64,000 nucleotides of DNA. Origin: Tanypteryx hageni (Eukaryota; Arthropoda; Insecta; Odonata; Petaluridae). Shown here piece by piece: positions 20,128 to 33,000 of the stretch. The stretch's first letter is position 1; each line of letters begins with the position of its first letter. A program made the translations under genes and the position numbers. Below the pieces are notes generated by a model, which ran no database searches, was not told the origin of the DNA, and saw nothing but the letters and a program-made list of their open reading frames with translations. Location of the stretch: contig CM054118.1 in the NCBI GenBank assembly GCA_028673005.1, forward strand, positions 8,455,082-8,519,081, in the 5' to 3' direction.

Positions 20128-20197
20128 GCTACGATAGTTCAGTGGTAGAATATCCGCCTAGCAAGTGGAAGTCGAGGTTCGATTCCCGGTCATAGCA
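20128..20197 (+). tRNA. tRNA-Ala(AGC)-like sequence, probable SINE head or pseudogene
   Basis: Acceptor arms GCTACGA/TCATAGC pair at six of seven positions. The A box TAGTTCAGTGG fits. The anticodon stem TCCGC/GTGGA encloses CTAGCAA, giving anticodon AGC, and the B box GGTTCGATTCC is perfect. The T stem has two mismatches. The 3' flank (AGAATTTTTTTCCTGTTTCA) resembles the sequence at 17935-17960, so this is probably a dispersed tRNA-derived repeat and not a working gene. Confidence 0.55.
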
Positions 20198-20525
20198 GAA
20201 TTTTTTTCCTGTTTCAAAATTATTCCTAATGGTTATAGATAGAAAGTTAAAAATGTTCACTGGGTGACCTTTAATGTCATCAATAAAACTGCAGAAGAAA
20301 TGTTTTTGAAAAATCGGTAGGCGGTAGGGATTGGATTCATATTTTCGAATTAAGATTCCAAGTATATAGTTACAATTCGACAGAGAATTATCAAACCTCT
20401 TATGGCTGAACATTGCCAAGGAAAAGGTTTTTTTATAACCTTGTTGTGGCTATTGGAGATATGTGAGATAGTATATTCAAGTGCTTTTTCTTAAACAAAT
20501 GGTTATAGATAGCAATTTAAAAAAT
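20198..20525 (+). repeat. Mixed dispersed-repeat fragments
   Basis: Contains a GGTTATAGATAGAAAGTTAAA block also found at 17760, and a GGCTATTGGAGATATGTGAG tail at about 20445 shared with the hammerhead-family-c blocks at 6.5 and 48.8 kb. No coding capacity. Confidence 0.55.
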
Positions 20526-20829
20526 ATTAATCAACTATTACAATATGTCATATAATCTATTTTTTTTAATTCTGTCACGTAACACTTTAAAATATTGGAT
20601 ACAAAACTTAAGGTACTTCTATAGGTTCTACAGAGCTGAAATTTGGAAGGAAGATAGGTCATGGGATGCAATCCATGAGAAAAATCCAGAACTTCAGAAA
20701 AACTTCTATTAAGTGGTGCTTTTGACCCCAATGTCTAATTTTAAACACCCATAAGAAAAGCACTGAAAACAGCGCAGGGCTTTGTAAAATTGCTTTCTTT
20801 TAATTAGTTACTATTTATACTATATTATA
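20526..20829. other. Unassigned spacer
   Basis: AT-rich; nothing recognised. Confidence 0.4.
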
Positions 20830-21640
20830 TTCATTTCCCCTTAGAAAAGTACAAAACTCGCTCCGATATCACAATTTTAAGATATTTTCAAGTATTAATG
20901 AAAACATATCTGCAAGATGGATTTCAGACTTCCTATGTAAAACAAATAGGGAAAAAGCGTTCCTGGAATCTAACCCGGGACTTCAATCTTCGCCCAATAA
21001 AATATAGCCCGGAGGTGGGTCCTGGCTGGACGAGCCTCGTACCAAGTTTCAGGAAAATCGGTCTCTTGATGCAAAATTTGTTACTGGGATACACACAGAC
21101 ACGACCATTTCATTTCATTTGGAAACCAGCCTAAAAAGAGATGAAGATAAAGAAGGAATAAAAGAGGAAGAGAGGAAGAAAGAAAGAGAGAGGAAAGACA
21201 GAGATAGTTTTTGTTGCAAAGATTGAAAGTCCCGGGTTCGATTCCAGGAACTATTTATTTATATGGAAAATCCATCGTGCAGGGTAATTTTCTCTTGCGA
21301 ATTCAAATGTCTTATAATTGTAATATCGGAGCGGAATTTATACTATTCTCTAAAGAAATTAATGATGATTCTATTTTTGATCGCATAATGTTGCTTATTG
21401 ATAGTTTTTCTTCAAATTTAGCCTAAATATCGGCGTTTTTGAAGTTTTTAACACTCATTACGAGAGTGTTGCCATAGCAACAACTATTGTTGGAGTCAGA
21501 TTCGGTATATTCTAATACGTACACGCGTTTTTTTGCCGCACAAATACGCGTGATGAATTTAATATTCCGTTCGAATGTATTTCTAGTATTTTATAACGCT
21601 AAATTATTAAATTTGGGAACACAAAGAGTTACATATCCGT
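20830..21640. repeat. Two S2 repeats in tail-to-tail inverted arrangement
   Basis: 20830-21200 is a plus-strand S2 copy: CTCGCTCCGATATCACAATT, then ATATCTGCAAGATGGATTTC and ACACACAGACACGACC. 21215-21640 is a diverged S2 copy on the minus strand, marked by a B-box-like GGGTTCGATTCCAGGAACT, CATCGTGCAGGGTAATTTTC, ATATCGGAGCGG and TTGCCATAGCAACAACTATT. It matches the reverse of the copy at 51.2-51.8 kb. A purine-rich bridge near 21135-21205 joins them. Confidence 0.7.
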
Positions 21641-21649
21641 AATGACTTT

Positions 21650-23235
21650 AAGGCTATTAAAACCAATATAAGTATCAAATAAATGATAAAATGGAATGTG
21701 GGCGTCAAAAGGTCCGTTTATAACATCTAGTTTTAATTTCGCTTCGCCATAGCAACGGCCAAAGTAAAATTTGAGCGTTCGTTTGCGAGATAAAACGTGC
21801 CTGCAGGAAAACCAAGCGTTATTTACTTTCGAGAGAGTTTTTCGAAGCGTATATTATACGATTTGCGGAGGATACCGGTCCTACTGAAATTCCGTTGACT
21901 TTTTTCAAACATCCTGGTTGAAATGATAAAAAAAGATTAAATTAATTCAATTCCTCTCTCCGAGACATGTGTCATACCATAATTTCCGTTCGAAGTTTTT
22001 ACGGCTTAGCGTATAAAACAGAGAGTCCAAGCTGAAGTTGATGGCGTTATAAACCGGTACCTCGCATAAACATGAGGAAAAAAATCGGGCCGACGTAAAA
22101 TGCATCTCTGTTGTCGTTATCGACTTGAAATAGATTAATTCGACCATAAAATATTTCGGGAAAATGTTTTCTTGCATCAGAAAATAAAATACAAAAGATA
22201 AAATGAAACTATGGCATTCGCCTTCATTAAACCTATTCGCGGACGGTAGAGAACTGCAGTAGTCTTTCTTATGATAAAAACTCACTATTAGATAGATGCA
22301 AGTATTAACAAAAAAGCGTGTAAATTGTTTTAAAACATCACAGAACAAGATACTTTCAGAAATAGTGTAATGATATTCTAAACAAAATAATCCTGTAATG
22401 CAAATATTATTAATCTCGTGAGAATGGAACGTAAAAATCGATCAGAGACTTATTTTTAGTAGATGACCGTGGGAATGAGTAAATTTTCATGTACTTTCAA
22501 TTTCTATTAAAATTTTATTTGAATTATGCCCATTTATTCACAATATCGCGTATTTTATTCTGCGTTTGAAGTAGACGAAACCTACCTCCGCGTGCAATAA
22601 GAACGCTATTTTCGCATGGGCGGGAATTATAAAACCCAACTACTTTCCGTAAAAATTTCGACTCAAGCCACATCTCTAGGCAATCTAAGTACAACGGTAT
22701 TTCTTCTAATTTCCCATAGAAATTAAGCATTGTTCCAGGATGAAATAGGATCGTTACGGACGCCCTCAACTTTGGCTGTTATCAGGTATATAACGAAGAT
22801 GAGGTAACGAAATCCCATTAACCGAATGAGGCGGAAGGTGAGATTTTTAAACAATAAAAAGATTATTTTTTATCATCCAGAGCAGTAATAAAACTTTATT
22901 TACTTTTTCAAAGTCTGTTTGTGAACGTTGATTTATGACCACCTTTTCGAGGGACCGGATTTAACCAAGTTCAAAAATGTCAGAGAAAAAATAGTTTTTA
23001 AATTTAATATCCTGGCGTAATAGAGATGTTTCGCTATTCCCAGAATTTCACCGATCCCTTTTGTTTGTCCCCCACCATCATGATATTGGCTATGAAAGAT
23101 CAATTAAATGGAGAAAAAGGTAAAAATGATGAGCACAGGAACAAATGGTAGGCAGTCTGGTACCGTCTAATACGATCAACAATATTTCCGTATCGACCAC
23201 AACAACACTTCCGGCGCCGTAAAAAATACTCTCTA
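21650..23235. other. Unassigned region
   Basis: AT-rich; the open frames at 21947-22348 and 22524-22769 (minus) have no recognised motif. Confidence 0.45.
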
Positions 23236-23238
23236 CAA

Positions 23239-23480
23239 CAGTGGTTCTCAAACGTAGGGTCGTGACCCCCCTTGGGGGGGGTCGCGAGACAATTTTTCAG
23301 GAGTCGCGAGCAGTCTTCGCTATGCCAACTTATTTTATCCCAATTCTCTCAATCCTTCAATTTTAATTTATAGTTCATAAGTCTATGTTTTATGTTTGAT
23401 TGACAGTTGGAATCTTCAGAATAAATGCTTCGTTAAGGAAATTGCTAGCATTGCTAATTGCTAACCACACAGCTAAATAA
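23239..23480 (+). mobile_element. Left end of a hAT (Charlie-like) element
   Basis: CAGTGGTTCTCAAACGTAGG followed by a G/C-run hairpin and GTCGCGAGACAATTTTTCAG is the typical start of a widespread hAT type. I could not find the matching right end, so its extent is uncertain. Confidence 0.65.
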
Positions 23481-23489
23481 TTAGTTTTT

Positions 23490-23905
23490 AAAATATCTCT
23501 TTAAAACGCATTATATGGAAAAATGTCTCAAATAAAGGTTGTAGAAAATAACATTTTCTACAACTTTTATTTGAGTATGTTTTTTAATATATCAAGTATT
23601 AAAGTAAATATCTCAAAATAACGGATAAGTGAAAAGACTAAACACCCACTTCCGGTTAACCGATTTTTACCAAAAACTAATCAGTTCTTGTGACTTTCAT
23701 AAAAATGTTAAATATAAAATTTTGCATTGACCTAATTGATAGTTTTTGAGTTAGAGAACCCTCAAAAAACTGTCACACACACACAGAAATCATCGAGAAA
23801 ATGGTCAAAACGTGTTCAGGGGACTTCAAAAAGTGTATTTCCGTTGAAATCACGAGATAGATTTTTTCGTGAAAACAATACTTTCCCTTATACTACGTAT
23901 GGAGA
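23490..23905 (+). repeat. Dispersed repeat family D2, copy 1 (3' part)
   Basis: Matches 24505-25070 and 51935-52640. Marks are CTCTTTAAAACGCATTATAT-type sequence, a hairpin around TTGTAGAAAAT, ACTTCCGGTTAACCGATTTT, GGTCAAAACGTGTTCAGGGG and GTGTATTTCCGTTGAAATC, ending near TACGTATGGAGAAA. Non-coding; class unknown. Confidence 0.75.
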
Positions 23906-24149
23906 AATAAAAAACAACAAAACCGTGCAAAATATCTTCTGCGTGTAAATAGTATTAACATAGTTATTATGTGAATTGTGTGAAAATTAAGCTTGATAGA
24001 TAGTTATACCATACATAGCCAGAATTATTTGGGTTGGTGAAGGCGCTGAAGTATTATTGCTGGACTATTGTTGAGATAACTGAGGAGAGCTGGGCGTAGA
24101 AATTGATTTAATTTTATGTAGTTTGACGCCATATATTTATTTTTATAAA

Positions 24150-24500
24150 TGTGGCTCATGCAGTATTGTAAATGACTCCAAGCTCTATAACTGAGTGAAT
24201 TTTAATCAAAATCGTTTTAGCCATTTTTGAATAAATCGACATTCTGTGAAACTCGACAAGAATAAACTGGCCTTAACTCTTGCGCTACATCGTTCGTCTC
24301 TTCGGAATTTTTATTCTGCCTAATTCTGTGCCTATATACGAAATATCATTTGTTTTCGTTGAACTGTTGAGGCTCTAGAGTCGCGCACAAACGGACGACA
24401 TGGCGAAAACCATTTTTTTAGTCTCGGTCGATTTTTTCCCGGTTGCAGTACTCTCTATAGAGAGAGTATTTCTCATATAGTACGTAGTATAAAAGAAATC
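24150..24500 (+). repeat. Dispersed repeat family D1, copy 3
   Basis: Shares GAATTTTAATCAAA, AAGAATAAACT, TGCGCTACATCG and ACGAAATATCATTTG with the two copies at 1.2-1.85 kb. Confidence 0.6.
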
Positions 24501-24504
24501 AAAA

Positions 24505-25070
24505 ATCTGATGTGACCACCACATGACTTTCTCCATACCTGTCATTTTTCTAAAAATTCCAAATATGTTAAATGATAATAAATATTTTAGGGAACTGCGA
24601 TAAAAATTCAGATCTTACAAAGAACAGACATAAACTAATAGTGCAGTCTTCTGATATTGGATATAGCTACGAAGCTCCAAAAATTAAGAATAAAAAGGAG
24701 CGTTACTAACAAAAGACGTAACTAAGCGTCAATTGTTTAGAAAAGTCCCCTCCAGGTGGTGCGGTGGTGTCAGAAAAAAATATAATTTTTAATATATCTC
24801 TTAAGCATAGCATTATATTAGGAAATGTTTCCAACAAACGTAGAAAATTAAATTTTCCACAACGTTTATTCCAGTACTTTAATACAGTGATCAAGTATTA
24901 AAGCAAATATTGACGAAAAACGGGGAAGTGACAAGAGTATACAATCCCAACTTCCGTTTGACCGAATTTTACCAAAACCTAATCAACTCTTGTTATTTTA
25001 ATAATAATGTCAATATAAAACTTCGCGTTGATCTGATTAATTTATACCACGTATGGAGAAGGTAAAATGG
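24505..25070 (+). repeat. Dispersed repeat family D2, copy 2
   Basis: Aligns with 51940-52640 from GACTTTCTCCATACCTGT through CTTCTGATATTGGATATAGC, AAGGAGCGTTACTAA, GGTGGTGCGGTGGTG and the CTTCCGTTTGACCGAATTTT stretch. The terminal CGTGTATTTCC part is missing here. Confidence 0.75.
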
Positions 25071-25074
25071 TGAC

Positions 25075-28000
25075 ACCTGGGTACTTAGGAAAGAGTTATG
25101 GGACATTTTCATCCTTCATTATTATCAAGGGAATTTAGCCTAGGAGTCGCTGGCCAATCTCACATTATTTTCTCACCCAAAGCCTCGCTTAATTACCGTA
25201 GGTCGGTGACGTGTTCTACGCTTGTGAGCGCATCGAACGTTAAAAGCAATCACAAAAGGAAGACGAGAATATATGTGACTCTGATTGCGTCACTAACTGA
25301 TTATAAACAGTTTTAAATGCAACTCCGCATCGAGAAAGGCGCAGTTTGTCTCAGAGGACAGACAGACAAACGTCTTCATTCGTGCGAAATTGAGACTATC
25401 GGGTCCTCTCTAGAACGGCGGAAACGGTAGAGATCGTCTACGTACGTTAAATTTCTCTCGTCGAATTCCGCGCGTTGATAACACGGAATAGAATAAGAAA
25501 GACAAATCACTGAAACGTAAGATAATCAAGAAGGTCCTTTCATATCACGTTCAAACATTGAAAGTCCGATGTACAAGGCCATCACGTGTAGCTCCATACA
25601 TCTCAAAGCGAGATTATTTAAAGGCGGTAATTTCCTTTTGGTTTAAGTAAAAGAATTTATTTGTTTTGTCGGAAAAACGCTTACAGTCAGCACTATTTCG
25701 GTACTCAAATGGGTGTACCTCTATACTTAAAATGTAAACATCTGTCGGTGGCTTGATTCTTGTAAAAGGCACACGATGTTATTAAAACCTGTAGTTCGAT
25801 CAAGGTACTCTGAAGGGATTATTTTTATTGGGTTCAAAGGTTTTAAGGTACAGAGCTAATCTTTTCTTACTCGCCTCAACTTATATTCAAACAATTATTT
25901 TCCCGATAAGAAAAAACCTACAGGTGTTACTTGAAAAACTTTCTCGGAATTTAGTTCCTGTCAAACTTCAGATGAGTCAAACGAACCGCGTCGCGTCGCG
26001 TGATCTCAATGCCCATCAACAGCAGAGAAAAATTCGAAAGACTGAAAACAGGCGGTGGCTCAAACAGAGTGAAACTCTAAATGATCATCCGGATTTCAAA
26101 AATGCTCAGGAAAAACGATAACGGCACTGCACATACTGAAGCCCAAGTTAAAAAGATATTTTTTGAGTTGTTCTTGAAGAATGAATGTTTTTTCCTCATA
26201 ATAATTTTTTCAAAACGAAAATTTAGCATTAAATATTCTAGACTGAATACACTGAATCCTATCACAAAATCTAAGGTGAAAATAGCTTAAAAAGAATGCT
26301 GAAAATTGCGTCTATCTCTATGGTTGGCCAAGTCTAACTTGAGCTTTGGATGCCAAGAAAAAATTAGTGCGTGGGAAGCTTTGGAAAAGGGTCAATCACT
26401 GAGCAGCAACGGTGCTATATCGTGCACAACTACTGTCTCTACTTTCCCCATCGGTACTTTCTTGTATGTGATTTGGTAACGTCGCCCTCTTCCTTGCTAA
26501 CTGTGAGAGCTATAATTTTTTTAATTATTCCTAAGCAGGAAAATAGCATTATAAATATTCCAGATAAACATTTAACTAAGCATATTCTACTCCGAAAAGA
26601 CGTCTTCAGTTCCGCTAAAAACCCAGATTTCAAATCCAATAAAGTCTCACCATTCTTGGCAAATGCTTCCAACTTACTTAATTCTTATTACCATTTACTA
26701 AGCGGAAAAGAATTGCCTGATAACGGTTATTCTTCGCGCGCTGTTCCATGCCTCCTTCACTCCTCGTACGACTTCTAGAAGTTAATAAATTCATGATTTG
26801 ATTTTCTCGGAAACTCTTCTTGAAATTTACAGAGCTTAGTGATAAAAATTATTAGCCCAATAAACACGCCCAAAATGGTATCTAGCCCTTGTAGCCCATA
26901 GTCTCAGTACGCGAGTCCTTCATCTCTTCTACCAACATTCCTCGACAAATTTGCTTCAGCTCCGATACCAAAAGGTTGGGGATATTGGCCTGTAGCCATG
27001 TTACGATACGAGTGACATGAGATTGCTTACAATCTTACGTGAAATCATCGTAAAATGCTGATAAAAAGTTTTAAATGAAATAGAAAGAAGCGCTACCATG
27101 TATTTTTTATGAATCTGGCAACTTGCCGTCCGGCATACTTTGAACCCTATCTGCTTATAAAAATTAGGCCTGACCGCAAGAAAACTTCCATCTCCGCAAT
27201 GAGATTTCCCTTCATTCAAACCTCTCGTAAGGAATATTTATAACTGTTACGAGTAAATCATATGAATAATTCCAATAGTCATCAACCCGTATTGATTAAA
27301 CAATTTACGCTTTTCAACTTCCTAGTAATTGCCCCATCAGGAAAATCACCAATTCTAAATATGATACATACATTTAAAATGCAGGCATCAATATATAAAT
27401 GGAAAGAACCAAATTTTGAGGTTCGTGGATCGTTACTGATAATAAACGTGCTCAAATAAAAAATTTGAAACACGAGACTATGTTCAACTCCACGTTCATA
27501 ACCCAGTATTAACGAATTTATGTTGTTGGCAGAAAAAATATCAAATCAAATATTCTCGTATTAAAATTTTCTACTTGCTTCTCTTCGAGCCGTTCTGATC
27601 TCCGGTGCATTTTATTTCAACGAAATTACTCGGGATACGAAAATACGATAAGAAAGTTTCTCTTATGGAGATCTCATGGACGCCACAGTAGATATCGCAT
27701 TTAAATTTAGATCAAAGAACTACATTACCACGAATACGGTTATTGAAAATATCCTATTTAAAAACTTTTATGAAAAATATTAATTTTACGTATTTTTATA
27801 CTAAGAGCTTACATGACGATGTAAATTTCATCGCTCACTGGATTTTGTTGAAAGTAGCAAACAATATATAAATTTTGAAAAAATATCAATAAAGCTAAGT
27901 GGTCACCAAATTACTTTACCTGCTGAGCGATAATGTTAGTCTACTTCATGGCATTTAAACAAACTTAGATAACCAATAGAAAGTAAAAATTTTGCTATGT

Positions 28001-28735
28001 AAGGGTGTTAAAATTTCACGAAGCAATAAATCACAGGCGAACATAATTACAAAACCATCTTCACACAGTAACAAAGATAAAGTTTTTCCCAAACAGCTAG
28101 ATATAGGTTTATTGTATAATGCGATTCTATAATGCACACGGTACTTTTGTTCGATTTTATTAGTAGAATTCTATTTTACTTAAAATTCCATTTTATTTCA
28201 AATAGAATATTCGTTAATAGACATCAATTTGACACGGAAAATTTTGTTCTTAATATTTTCTAACAATCAAAAATATAAAAACTACTTTTTCGCTGGAAAA
28301 TCCCAAAATAATGATGTAATTCCTGCAAACGTAAAATTCTAAATGATCGAAAGTTACGATTGCGGTAAACTATCGCCAAAGATGCCAGATGTCTGTACGA
28401 GTTCCATAAAAAAATGTAGATTCTTTTGTTTTTCATAGCTCGAGAGAAAGGGAGGAAAACTATAACCTCCGAACGATGAAGTAGAGAAGATTAAAAACTT
28501 CTCCCTTCGGAAAAAGAACGTCTTCTTGCGATGTGAAAAAAACACTCGTTTAACCGAATACCCTCCTTCGCAATCATTCGTTAAAAAAAATAAAGGCTAA
28601 CCGTGAGTTACTCTCTTTGCCAACTATGTTACCGAGCTCGGTAAGCAGAGCAAACGCAAACAAACACCGAGATTGGAGCACGAAAACACTCCCCAAGCAA
28701 AATCAAAGAGGGAAGAAAAGCGGTCGGAAGTCTAA
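25075..28735. other. Unassigned region
   Basis: About 3.7 kb of AT-rich DNA with short frames (25828-26121 +, 26371-26778 +, 27001-27219 -, and others). None has a recognisable domain, and several overlap in antisense. No transposon ends found. Confidence 0.45.
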
Positions 28736-28741
28736 TTAGGA

Positions 28742-28875
28742 AATGGGAATAGGAAAGAGGGGAATAGACAGAGAGAAGAGAAAGATGAGGAGAAGTAGAA
28801 AGACTGGGAGAGAGAGAGGTAGACAAATAGAGAGAAAGAGAGGGAGAGGTAGGAAGAGGGAGGCGCAGGTTGGGA
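28742..28875. repeat. GA-rich purine tract
   Basis: GAGAGA and GGGAGAG blocks; low complexity. Confidence 0.9.
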
Positions 28876-28884
28876 ACTCCTTCT

Positions 28885-29690
28885 CTAGTCAATACAACAA
28901 GTCCAAACCAGGACTAACTGATGAAGGCTGGTTTCCCAAAAGATGACGTCCCGATTTGATTACTTATGTTGAGAGGAAACGATTCAGAATGTGTTAGTCA
29001 TTCCAAAGAATTCTCATACCATAAATACCACTTGCAATTCATACTTTATCAATGATAGAGGAAAATTGGAAAACCAATTAGTAGAGCATTATCAGGTTTA
29101 AAATACTAAAAGCAATGTCAAAATCTCTCTTTCTCACATTACGTATATTTTGCATGTGTTTTTTTAAATAAATGAATTTAATAAATGTTACTGTTTATAC
29201 GCTAATATGTCTGGATCAACTGCCCATTACTAAAGGGTAGTCAAACCGAGTTCGGTAATAATCATCTCCATGGCAACAATCCGATAAACTGCGATTTTAA
29301 ACGCAAAAACGCTTTGTATTAGTAGAAATTTAAGAAAATACGATCAATTAACCAAATTCGGTGATAAGAATTAGAATGTGCATTCTTTTTCCCTTAGAAA
29401 AGTACAAACCTCGCTCCGATATCACAATTTTAAAATATTTTAAAGTATTAAAGAAAACATATCTGCAAGATGGATTTCAGATTTCCTATGTAAAACAGAT
29501 AGGAAAAAAGCGTTTCTGGAATCTAACCCGGGACTTCAATCTTCGCCAAATAAAATATAGCCCAGAGGTGGACTCTGGCAGCACGAGCCTCATACCAAGT
29601 TTCATGAAAATCGGTCCATTGATGCAAAAGTTGTTAGTACATACACACAGACACGACAATTTCATTTCATTTGGAAATCAGCCTAAAAAG
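28885..29690 (+). repeat. Dispersed repeat family S2, longest plus-strand copy
   Basis: About 800 bases align with the minus-strand copy at 56940-57780 from AAGTCCAAACCAGGACTAAC through a TTTCCCAAAAG region, AAAAGCAATGTCAAAATCTC, CCATGGCAACAATCCGATAA, CTCGCTCCGATATCACAATT and the AGCCTAAAAAGAGATGAAAA end. The frame at 29361-29696 reads like those in other copies, but the element has no known protein domain. It is probably a non-autonomous transposon or a composite SINE. Confidence 0.75.
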
Positions 29691-29910
29691 AGATGAAAAT
29701 AAAGAGGGAAGAAAAGAGGAAGGGAGGCAGAAAGAGAGAGAGAGTAAAGACAGAGGGAGGGAGGAGGAAAAAAGAGTCAGAGAGGAAGAGAAAGTGTTAC
29801 AAAAAGTAGGGGGATCAGGAGAGAAAAATATACTGACATCAGTCTCGGAGAGAAAATGGTGGAAGCGTAATCAGAAGAGGAGATTAAGGGAAGGGACGTG
29901 GGCACGACAC
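29691..29910. repeat. GA-rich purine tract after S2
   Basis: GGAGGCAGAAAGAGAGAG-type sequence. A similar purine-rich tract also follows the S2 copy at 21.13 kb, so it may be the element's own tail expanded. Confidence 0.75.
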
Positions 29911-29914
29911 TAAC

Positions 29915-31970
29915 TATTGGACAAACAAAACGAGTGGAAATTCACGTTCAAAAAATTCATTCAAAAATAGGATGGCGAAAAAGGAGGAAAAGAGGGATTT
30001 GAGAGATAGAAAGCCCTTCCCGTTTCGCGTGGACTGGGGAAAACTATTCCGAGCGTTGATTGAGTTTTCTACTATAGATGCGAGGTACGTGCGATCTTTT
30101 TTTTACGCGTTTTTTAGTCCGGCCTAAGCTATTATACGTCGACGAGATGCTCAGCTAAGCCGTGAATTACTCACGAGTTACGGTCAGCATTTTTTTCGAA
30201 GCGTGACTCATGTTTATCCGAAAAATTTTAACTCTCGAATGTCAAACTCAATCATCGCCATGCTCTCGTATAATAAAGACATAACGAATCAAATATTTCA
30301 AGGATTATAATTTGGCTCTTAATTTAAATTAATAAAAGCTCTATTCGTACCTAAAAAGAATGAAAGCTGATCTTTAAATATAGAAATGACGAATGATATT
30401 AAATAAAAAGTGATATCGAATCCTCTTTTAATCTTAACTATACTTCCTTTGCAAGGAATTCCAAATTTGGCTTTCAACCTAAACGTTTTAAAAGATAATC
30501 CTTCTATGATTATATGCAAATACTGTACAGTAACGTCCGTCATATCCCAATTTTTTCGATCGTTTTGAGATAGACTTGGACTGTTTTTCGGTCTACGAAC
30601 AATCTACAGACAGATGTTTCCGAAACCATGGCTGCGATTCCTACTCCAGAAACGTCGGATCGACCAGTGTTTGCCTACTCGAAAAACTTCTCTTCGTTAG
30701 CAAAGATGGTACGCTTGACGGAGCTCCTCCCAGCCAAAAATCAATCGAATGATTCAACGGAGAGTCATAGAAGAGTACGAACGAGTTTTAAAAAAGCATC
30801 GATTTCTTTTTGTGAAAATAAACAGAATCGCCGCCGCAGTGGTAGTGAACCGCAGCCTCGATAAGTAACTTATGATATATATATATATATATATATTAAT
30901 AAACGAATCTCTTCGCAGGATTTAAAAAAATGAAGAATGGAAGGATTTTATTTCTTCGTCTTTTTTTAAGTGCAGCAAAAAATTTCTTAGAAACTTTGTT
31001 TTAGAATTTTCTTAGTTGATGAACGCGCTAATTGTCGAACAATTCAAAACTCTTAAATTTTACTTATAGATGTTTTAAAATTTGAAATGACTCCATTTTA
31101 TAAGTAATACGAAGCTGAACGAGCATTTTACTTTTTAACGAGCATTTTACGTATGGCGAGTAAAAGGCATAACGCCAAAATGCGCCACCGTGTCCATCAG
31201 CTTGCGCAGGAATGCCAACCGAATAAAAACTGAGACCACACCTAACACCATAAGCATAGTTTGAGTTGTTTTTCCCACATCCACGCACTTAAGTTTAATC
31301 GCGCATTCGGTTAAGATTTATTTTCCGTTGGCGCGTCTGAGCCGGGGATATTTGAATGCGTAAAATTATTCAGGCTCGAAGGCTTTAAAACGAATAGCCG
31401 TTGCATGGCCGCGAGGACAAAAAAACAAGGCGTCTTTATCGCATCTGTTCGACATCGGCAACCCTTAGGTGGAAAAAACACGGGACTACGCCTAAAGCCT
31501 CGGCACCCAGATTACCGATCCGACGGCGGATTTGCGCTAACCCTTCCCTTTCGCCTCCTGAATGTTTTCGCTCTCTCAAAACACCGAGCGGATGCGCGAA
31601 AAATCCCTTCGGACGCACCTCGCTACACCGGGATATTTGAACAAACACATATCCAATCCAGAAATATCGTAGCTGCTGCGGATGAGCAAACGAATGGCGT
31701 CTCTCGTTTGTTTTTTTGCCGTGACCTTTGCTTTTTCCTATTAGTTATTTCTTTAATAATTATTCCGGTTTGATGTTAATTTTTATTTTATCAGTATTTA
31801 TTTATATATGGACTCGATTATTTTTACCGTTGTTCCTTATTTTTTATTAGCTACATATATTTATTTATGTCACTCGATATTCTTAAGTTTACGTTTCTTA
31901 ATTTTTCATGCTTTATTTCCTTAATTAGATTAGAAAACTTTCCGCCAATATCCGTAACAGTCTTTCCTAT
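29915..31970. other. Unassigned region with a small (TA)n
   Basis: (TA)n at 30875-30896. The frame at 31405-31773 (+) is the longest and lies in a G+C-richer pocket (31330-31700), but it shows no known domain and overlaps other frames, so I do not call a gene. Confidence 0.45.
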
Positions 31971-31974
31971 AATT

Positions 31975-32095
31975 GATTTTTTCTCAACCGGTGGACTGCA
32001 AAAGGAATTGTGGTGGGCCGCGAAAAATTCGACAGAATTTAAGATCGGTTAGCAATATTTAAAAACTGTCGCAAAAGTATAACGAAAACTTAATC

Positions 32096-32136
<41 letters not shown>

Positions 32137-33000
32137 CCGAAAGTTTGTCTGTGCGCATCGTTATGCACGCCCAAACTATATGACCTATAACAACCAAATT
32201 TGGTACGGTTCTTACTTATATCTTAACTTAGAGAATGGTCCAAGTTTGGTCAACCTGAATTAGTCAGTGCTGCCGAAAAAGGGGTTTAAAATTTTTCCAT
32301 AAGATAACATGTAAAAATCTATTGCTTTTATCCTTTAAAAATTTAAATGACTTAAAATAAAGATATGAACTTGGGATAAAAACATGAACGTTGAACTTAA
32401 AGAATAAACTTTATATTTTTAAAGACAATTCGAATCTAAGCCGATTTAGCGTTAAATAGTTATTATTCATGAAAAAGGTGCTTGAATAGGTTTGTACCAA
32501 TGAAAAATGCTAAATACCATGGCGACGACAATAACGCTTTTAAATGGGAACTGATCTCATATCTCCTACTTTACAGTTACATTGCCACCAAAAAAGAGAA
32601 CACTTATCCAATACAATCAAACTCGAAAGGAGAGAGGCAGAGAAAACGAGGAAAAACACACAAAATCGACGTGAAGCAAATAGAATGAGAACGGCCGATT
32701 TTCGAGCCAACTGAACCTCCGCGGCAATCACAAACTCGACTCGCACAACAATGTGAAGGAATGATTGAAAACATAACCGCGAGCAACGCCGGGAAATTTC
32801 GCTAGTTTTTTATAAAGCAAACTTACGAAAATTTTAATAAATTGCTAAATAATAATGTATTTAAATGAAATGCAACTTTTCGTCAATAATTTAAACTTTT
32901 CTTCTGCGTATACATACAGCTATTGATATATTGGTGGGCCGCGGTTAATTACCTGTAGCTCAGGTGGGCCGTATTATCACAAAGGTTGAAAAACGCCGCG
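31975..33000 (+). mobile_element. hAT-like element, about 1 kb, non-autonomous
   Basis: The left end near 31981 reads TTCTCAACCGGTGGACTGCA and then GTGGTGGGCCGCG. The right end, on the minus strand, reads CGTTTTTCAACCTTTGTGAT and then CGGCCCACCTG. These are typical hAT subterminal sequences. The interior has a (TA)n at 32098-32132 and no transposase. The exact ends and target duplication were not resolved. Confidence 0.55.

Noticed and set aside
20128..20197. Functional tRNA-Ala gene
   Set aside because: Two T-stem mismatches, one acceptor mismatch and a repeat-like 3' flank make a SINE head or pseudogene more likely; kept only as a tRNA-like feature.
28900..28965. CTGATGA followed by GGCTGGTTTCCCAAAA in S2 as a hammerhead
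   Set aside because: GAAA is missing (CAAA), stem II does not pair well, and the other copies (1121, 57750) lack an intact core. At most a decayed motif.
31405..31773. 122-codon frame in a G+C-richer pocket as a host exon
   Set aside because: No domain, no clear splice sites and overlapping frames; evidence insufficient.
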